Source: Bacteroidales bacterium
Lineage (GTDB): Bacteria > Bacteroidota > Bacteroidia > Bacteroidales > WCHB1-69
Length of the DNA: 9,745 nucleotides
Assembly (NCBI GenBank): GCA_031273515.1
Contig: JAISRU010000137.1
Coordinates: 1 to 9,745, forward strand
Direction: 5' to 3'
Part shown: positions 5,817-9,745 of the stretch, one piece after another
Position numbering within the stretch: position 1 is the stretch's first letter
How the letters are laid out: each line of letters opens with the position of its first letter
Made by a program: the position numbers and the translations under genes
The notes under the pieces: generated by a model
Database searches by the model: none
Told to the model about the DNA's origin: nothing
The model's input: the letters and a program-made list of their open reading frames with translations, nothing else

Positions 5817-7223
5817 TTATTCTTCCATGCTGAACATAGGATCCCAGGGCGGCAACAGAATCGGCTTTTGCGTGAGCAATTCCCGAATATTTTCCGGAAT
5901 ATATTTCTTATCCACCACCAAACGAAACATATATTCATCGAACCATTCATCGGTCATGACAAGAAATCCTTTATAGCCGTAAGTTGCTCCCCAGCTATTT
6001 TCGAGCAGCCATTTTTTTGGATTCTCCTGTTCGTCCAGATCTACGGCACACAGCGTCATGGCATGAGACGATCCGCTTGAAAATGTCTGAATACGCTGCT
6101 TTTTATTCATGGTGAAATCTGTCCCCATAAGAGAAGCATAGTCATAATTATGAACGTCCAAAAATCCTGTTTCACGATTTAAAAACTTGCCGACGTCGCA
6201 GGAAAAATAAAGCATGGTACTGTCTTTGATAGACGCTATCGCCATTTTTTTGACCTCTTCTATCGGCAAATTGAGGTATTTCCAATTGTAACCGTCGTAG
6301 ACATGACGATCGTATTCTATTTCGTAAACCTTATTGTATTCCCGCGTGGGATCATTCATAATCATAACATAATCACTCATATCCACGTCTACAAATTCGG
6401 TATAAAACGACAAAGGAGTGTAGGTCTTTGTGGAAACAGGTTTTCCATTTACATCCTTTTGCGTCCATGTAAATTCAGAGGGAGGTTCTCCCAAATTCAG
6501 TACAAGCATTCTGTAGATAACGCCTAACATTTCCGTCTTTTTTTGCATCAAAGTTGCTGTTTGGATGTTTTTTCCACTCTTGTCTGTTTCTCGCAGCTGC
6601 AAGGCAAATTCCTTCAGTTTCAGCGACAGCAGTTGCGACATGCGGGCAGTATTGCTGCTGCTGTGTGTTTCCGGCATGATTTCCTGCGGAACAGCGCCGT
6701 ATTTTGTAACCAAATTGACAATCCCTGTAAATTGACCCCCGTCGCCGATTGGATTTTTAAACAGCCATTCTACTGTTTTATCTTCCATTGGTTTGGAACG
6801 GGTGTCGATGATTGCCTGAAGGAATAAATTGGCTTTTTCCAACTGATCCCAAAAGAAAATATAATTGATGGAAAACTGAAATTCGTTCAGATTGTATTTC
6901 GCAATCACTTTCGCACGCAGGACATTCATCCCTGTAAACGCCCAGCATCTTCCCGAAGATTTCTGATCGGTAATTCCTTTTGAGTTCACCCGATGCGAAA
7001 AATAGGTATCGCTGCCGATATTCTTTCGATTCAGGGCGAGTTTATTGATGTCGTTTCCGCCGATTGCATTTTGCAGCGCTTTCATTTCCGGCGTTTCCCG
7101 ATACGATTGTCTGACAGACTGTAACATCTCTTTGCTGATACCTCCTTTGTCGGTTTGAGCATACAGACTAAAATTCAGTGTACATATACTTATTAATGCA
7201 GTTAATCCGATTATTCTTTTCAT
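5817..7223 (-). CDS. Secreted C1B (bleomycin hydrolase-type) cysteine peptidase
   Basis: The 468-aa protein belongs to peptidase family C1B (bleomycin hydrolase/PepC), papain-fold aminopeptidases. Residues 1-23 (MKRIIGLTALISICTLNFSL, then YAQ) form a signal peptide, so it acts in the periplasm or outside the cell; classical PepC is cytoplasmic. The catalytic set is complete: oxyanion Gln87 and nucleophile Cys93 in DQKSSGRCWAF, His387 in SSHAMTL and Asn409 in LLENSWG. The region between 100 and 380 carries typical C1B insertions (for example SINYIFFWDQLEKAN and GDGGQFTGIVNLVTKYG). The C-terminus ends in DPMFSMEE, and C1B enzymes use the C-terminal end to restrict the active site. The gene follows elbB by 47 nt with no intervening promoter or terminator, so cotranscription is likely. 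Exact substrate is unknown. Confidence 0.94.
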   Translation of the reverse strand: MKRIIGLTALISICTLNFSLYAQTDKGGISKEMLQSVRQSYRETPEMKALQNAIGGNDINKLALNRKNIGSDTYFSHRVNSKGITDQKSSGRCWAFTGMNVLRAKVIAKYNLNEFQFSINYIFFWDQLEKANLFLQAIIDTRSKPMEDKTVEWLFKNPIGDGGQFTGIVNLVTKYGAVPQEIMPETHSSSNTARMSQLLSLKLKEFALQLRETDKSGKNIQTATLMQKKTEMLGVIYRMLVLNLGEPPSEFTWTQKDVNGKPVSTKTYTPLSFYTEFVDVDMSDYVMIMNDPTREYNKVYEIEYDRHVYDGYNWKYLNLPIEEVKKMAIASIKDSTMLYFSCDVGKFLNRETGFLDVHNYDYASLMGTDFTMNKKQRIQTFSSGSSHAMTLCAVDLDEQENPKKWLLENSWGATYGYKGFLVMTDEWFDEYMFRLVVDKKYIPENIRELLTQKPILLPPWDPMFSMEE

Positions 7224-7270
7224 CTTTATGGATTGTTTCGATTATTATTTCTTTTCTTCTCTTTGGACTG

Positions 7271-7924
7271 TTACATATTATCCAGTATGGCAGTGATAAG
7301 ATTATCAGCTCCTTCGGCGATGTCTGAAATGCCGGAAGCGTTCAGCATATAAGCGGGCGTGGTAAAGATTTTGTTTATCTTGTCCGAGATAACTTCTCCA
7401 GCGGAAGTATTGATATTATGACTGCCCATCAGTTCTATGTCGTGAGCGGTAGCGTCGTCGTTACCAATGGTTACCGTGATGCCCTGCAAGACTTTAGCCA
7501 GCAAAACAGGCGAAATACACAAAGCGCCTATGGGTTTATTGACTGCTCTGATCTCTTTGATTACCTGTTCTATTTGTTCATCGACGGTCGCTTTTACACC
7601 TTTGAAGGCATAATTGAAGAAGTTTTTAGCAACGCCAAATCCTCCCGGAAAAATAACCGCATCGAAATCAAGCACATTAAAGTCGTCCAGACTTTTAATT
7701 TTTCCTCTGGCGATACGGGCAGCTTCGACGAGCATATTTCTATTTTCCGCCATTTCTTCCCCTGTAAGATGATTTATTACATGGTATTGGGTTCGGTCGG
7801 GAGCAAATAGTTCGTAGGTAGAATTGTGTTTTTCTATTGCCAACATTGTCATGATAGTTTCCTGTATTTCAGAACCATCTCTGTGTCCTGCACCCCCTAT
7901 AATAATTGCAAATTTTTTATTCAT
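7271..7924 (-). CDS. elbB: ElbB-type DJ-1/PfpI glyoxalase-like protein
   Basis: The 217-aa protein matches ElbB (isoprenoid biosynthesis-associated glyoxalase, class I glutamine-amidotransferase-like fold). Shared stretches with the E. coli protein as I recall it are DGSEIQETIMTMLAI (16-30), FAPDRTQYHVINHLTGEEM (40-58), RNMLVEAARIARGKI (62-76), FPGGFGVAKN (92-101) and TTPAYML in the C-terminal part. The presumed nucleophile is Cys136 in GALCISP, at the nucleophile elbow. E. coli ElbB was linked genetically to early isoprenoid synthesis and has weak glyoxalase activity; the physiological role is not settled. It is cytoplasmic, with no signal peptide. It appears to be the first gene of a unit with the secreted peptidase, an association with no obvious functional logic. 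A TACTTTTG box lies 22 nt upstream. Confidence 0.93.
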   Translation of the reverse strand: MNKKFAIIIGGAGHRDGSEIQETIMTMLAIEKHNSTYELFAPDRTQYHVINHLTGEEMAENRNMLVEAARIARGKIKSLDDFNVLDFDAVIFPGGFGVAKNFFNYAFKGVKATVDEQIEQVIKEIRAVNKPIGALCISPVLLAKVLQGITVTIGNDDATAHDIELMGSHNINTSAGEVISDKINKIFTTPAYMLNASGISDIAEGADNLITAILDNM

Positions 7925-7946
7925 AACCTGTGATTTTATTTATCAG

Positions 7947-7954
7947 CAAAAGTA
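7947..7954 (-). promoter_or_regulatory. elbB: -7 box of elbB promoter
   Basis: The minus strand reads TACTTTTG, a full match to TAnnTTTG, 22 nt before the elbB ATG, which gives a very short leader. There is no TTTG -33 box. As at the yitT-like promoter, a TCAATT unit ends 8 nt upstream, and it belongs to the end of the dispersed repeat at 7963. Confidence 0.5.
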
Positions 7955-8073
7955 CACAAAATAATTGAGAATTTTTAGTCATGCCATTCGGGTGATTATC
8001 TTTTCCCGCAGAATATCGTGAAATTATTCACTCGTTCACTAATAATCATGTTCATCAGTTAATCAGATGGTTA

Positions 8074-8109
8074 TTGAGCTTGTCGAAATATAAATCACAG
8101 TTCAAGACA
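8074..8109 (+). repeat. Dispersed 36-bp repeat, copy 2
   Basis: It matches 4154-4189 at 32 of 36 positions. The part at 8087-8104 is the perfect reverse complement of the left hairpin arm at 4138-4155, although this copy has no left arm of its own. This suggests the complete form is a perfect hairpin and the present copy has lost half of it. Confidence 0.8.
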
Positions 8110-8163
8110 GAATCATTTTCAATTTTCACAATCCATTCTCAATTTATTTGGACGCATCCCTAA

Positions 8164-8178
8164 CCCGGACAAGCCGGG
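8164..8178. repeat. Short GC hairpin
   Basis: CCCGG (8164-8168) and CCGGG (8174-8178) form a 5-bp stem around ACAAG. No T-run follows on either strand, so it is not a convincing terminator. Confidence 0.6.
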
Positions 8179-8253
8179 ACCAAAGAGGTATTTGAATAGT
8201 ATAGCAAAAATAACATCAATGTTGGACATGGGTACTAAACGTCTTTACTTCCT

Positions 8254-8286
8254 CTTACTTTTTTCCTGCATCTGAAAAAAAGTAAG
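8254..8286. repeat. 11-bp inverted repeat with poly-T/poly-A arms
   Basis: CTTACTTTTTT (8254-8264) is the exact reverse complement of 8276-8286, with an 11-nt loop. The arms are T-rich and A-rich, and no T-run follows the stem. It looks like a structural part of the 7963-8777 block. Confidence 0.7.
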
Positions 8287-8487
8287 CAAAAAAAGCCGCT
8301 CTCTGTACCTGTCTTGGCTAAATTTTTTTACACTCGCTACAAATACTGAACTCCTTCCTGCTTGCAGTTCGGCAAAGTCAGCAAGCTGCCGCTGCGCTCA
8401 GTCGCTGCGTCGGGAAGTCAAACAACAGCATTTGCTTTACGCTCGTGTTGCAAAAATTCTTTACGCCAGACAGCTAATGCGAGATGT

Positions 8488-8512
8488 ATTTCAGCAACAA
8501 AGTCGCTGAAAT
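8488..8512. repeat. 8-bp inverted repeat
   Basis: ATTTCAGC (8488-8495) and GCTGAAAT (8505-8512) are exact reverse complements around a 9-nt loop. No T-run follows on either strand. Confidence 0.6.
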
Positions 8513-8542
8513 CTTGGTTTGAATGCTCTCATAATCTTTTCT

Positions 8543-8580
8543 CCCTCTCCGGTAGTTGAGCTTGTCGAAATTAGAGAGGG
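8543..8580. repeat. 7-bp stem enclosing a TTGAGCTTGTCGAAA core
   Basis: CCCTCTC (8543-8549) pairs with GAGAGGG (8574-8580). The enclosed 24 nt include TTGAGCTTGTCGAAA (8556-8570), which is also the core of the copy at 8074 and close to the one at 4154. The core alone is thus reused in different hairpin contexts. Confidence 0.6.
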
Positions 8581-8779
8581 GCAGGGGGGAGGACGCAATG
8601 ACGGGTAAACGGAAATCATGTAAATCAATTTAATCAGATAAATCGACGCACGAAGCGAGAGCAGAGGCAAACTTGTTTGACTATGCCGAGCAAGAAGGAG
8701 AAAGGCGTAGCCAATCAGAGTTCAAGACAAAAGCGTAGGTATTTGCGTCCGTATGGCATGACTGAAAATTTTCAATTAA

Positions 8780-9745
8780 TCAGAAGCTAATCACTGAGAT
8801 TGCTTTATTTTCCAATAGACCTGAATTTCGCAGGTTGTTCAGTGCGATTTTGCCGGAGATAGATTCGTGTCCTTTGCTGCGGTAGAGTTCGTCTATTGTC
8901 GTGAAGACAGAGGTGTCAAAGGGTGTTCCGGCGTCAAATCCGACATAGAATTTTCGGGTTGAGGATAAATTGTCAACAAATCCGTCGATGAATCCTCTGC
9001 GCAGTTCATACCTGTAATTGTAGCGCAGCGCGGAAATATCACTTAAAACCGCCGACGAAGTCGGGAAACGTCCGGCGCCTTTTCCATAGAGAAACTGTTC
9101 GTCAGCCAAGGCAGTCCCGATGAGTACGCCGTTATATTCATTGTTGACTAATCCGAGCGTTTCGTATCTGCCCACGAAAGTAGGAAATACGGTTGGAATC
9201 AGGTCTCCATTTTCGTCGATCGTGCTGTTGGCAATGAGTTTAATGATATAATCTTTCTCCTTGGCGTACTGAAAATCGTCCGGCTTGAGCGAAGTGATGC
9301 CTTTGCGCAGAATGTTATCGGCGGAAATAAGTCGTCCAAAAGCGTGTAAGGTGATGATGCTTAATTTATAGGAAGCATCAATTCCTTCAACGTCGAGACT
9401 TGGGTCGCTTTCGGCAAAACCGTTTTCCTGAGCGGTTTGCAATGCGCTATCGTAGGTTTGCGTGCCAGCACGCATTTTGGTCAGTATATAATTGGTCGAA
9501 CCGTTTACGATTCCTTTTACATAATTGAGCAAATCATTGTCATAGTATTCTTCCAGATTCCGCAGAATCGGAATTGAACCGCAAACTGCCGCTTCATACA
9601 GAAAAGAAACATTGTTTTTTCGTTGTAAATCAATCAATTCTGTGTGATGCTCGGCAATCATTTTTTTGTTTGCACTCACCACATGTTTGCCTTTTTGCAA
9701 CGCTTTTTTGGTGATTTGAAACGCTGCGTCGGCGTCGTTAATCAA
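8780..9745 (-). CDS. hom: Homoserine dehydrogenase, C-terminal part
   Basis: Homoserine dehydrogenase reduces aspartate semialdehyde to homoserine with NAD(P)H, the branch point towards threonine and methionine. The 321 residues visible lack the N-terminal Rossmann part, which continues past 9745; the frame is open at the edge (TTG there is internal, not a start). Motifs counted from the window edge: KGKHVVSANKKMIAEH (18-33), EAAVCGSIPI (51-60), GIVNGSTNYILTKM (78-91), AESDPSLDVEGIDASYKLSI (111-130), with E112, D123 and K127 as likely active-site residues, and YGKGAGRFPTSSAVLSDI near 235. The pattern fits the monofunctional enzyme better than the ThrA fusion, but an upstream kinase domain cannot be excluded. 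A tail of about 80 residues follows the catalytic domain and does not obviously read as a standard ACT domain. The stop lies at 8780-8782, next to a dispersed repeat. Confidence 0.93.
   Translation of the reverse strand: MINDADAAFQITKKALQKGKHVVSANKKMIAEHHTELIDLQRKNNVSFLYEAAVCGSIPILRNLEEYYDNDLLNYVKGIVNGSTNYILTKMRAGTQTYDSALQTAQENGFAESDPSLDVEGIDASYKLSIITLHAFGRLISADNILRKGITSLKPDDFQYAKEKDYIIKLIANSTIDENGDLIPTVFPTFVGRYETLGLVNNEYNGVLIGTALADEQFLYGKGAGRFPTSSAVLSDISALRYNYRYELRRGFIDGFVDNLSSTRKFYVGFDAGTPFDTSVFTTIDELYRSKGHESISGKIALNNLRNSGLLENKAISVISF

Larger units (their letters stand above)
7963..8777. repeat. 815-bp non-coding block bounded by inverted terminal sequences
   Basis: The left end (7963-7991, AATTGAGAATTTTTAGTC then ATGCCATTCGG) and the reverse complement of the right end (8749-8777) agree at 26 of 29 positions. 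The trinucleotide AAT flanks both sides (7960-7962 and 8778-8780), too short to count as proof of target duplication. The block has no credible gene; the longest frame, 65 codons at 8362, shows no coding character. It contains a copy of the 36-bp repeat, several hairpins, an 11-bp direct repeat (8099-8109 and 8719-8729), and internally related inverted stretches (AGTCAAACAA at 8416-8425 against 8673-8682). It could be a MITE-like non-autonomous element, a decayed insertion, or stacked dispersed intergenic repeats. Its right end lies 2 nt from the hom stop codon. Confidence 0.5.

Noticed and set aside
5908..5916. DnaA box TTATCCACC (8 of 9 match to TTATCCACA)
   Set aside because: It is a single imperfect site inside the peptidase coding sequence with no cluster around it.
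8362..8559. 65-codon open frame in the elbB-hom gap
   Set aside because: It has no recognisable domain or promoter, and its sequence overlaps hairpins and internally repeated DNA of the 7963-8777 block.

Overview
The window looks like chromosomal DNA of a Bacteroidales (Bacteroidota) member. The support is threefold: several TAnnTTTG-type promoter -7 boxes with poor Shine-Dalgarno sequences, a Bacteroidota-style HU-like/DUF4469 protein, and DnaA, Pta, homoserine dehydrogenase and C1B peptidase sequences of that general type. The DNA is AT-rich. I see no tRNA, rRNA, transposase or CRISPR array.

Layout: 1-149 (-) is the N-terminus of a YitT-like membrane protein, divergent from dnaA (622-2064, +). 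A TSUP-family permease (2101-2886, +) follows dnaA after 36 nt. It converges on pta (2979-3986, -), which has a clear intrinsic terminator at 2946-2915. Bases 3987-4924 form a long repeat-rich region. In order it holds a hairpin, four 18-bp near-palindromes at exactly 22-bp spacing, a promoter-like site, a doubtful 98-aa ORF running through an (AC)24 microsatellite, and two TCAATTN heptad arrays. The HU-like/DUF4469 gene (4925-5656, +) follows and ends in a strong terminator at 5725-5754. On the minus strand, elbB (7924-7271) and a secreted bleomycin-hydrolase-type cysteine peptidase (7223-5817) form a probable two-gene operon. Bases 7925-8779 are again non-coding and bounded by inverted terminal sequences that resemble a non-autonomous element. 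The window ends in the C-terminal part of homoserine dehydrogenase (8780-9745, -).

The genes are mostly housekeeping: replication initiation, acetyl-CoA/acetyl-phosphate metabolism and aspartate-family amino acid synthesis. They do not form one pathway. The unusual content lies in the three long intergenic regions, which share repeat families. A 32-bp sequence occurs identically at both ends of the window, a 36-bp sequence occurs twice, and TCAATTN heptads sit just upstream of several -7 boxes. The best candidate for something undescribed is the 4 x 22-bp AAAAGCnGTACnGCTTTT array between pta and the 4430 promoter. Next is the 815-bp inverted-repeat-bounded block beside hom.
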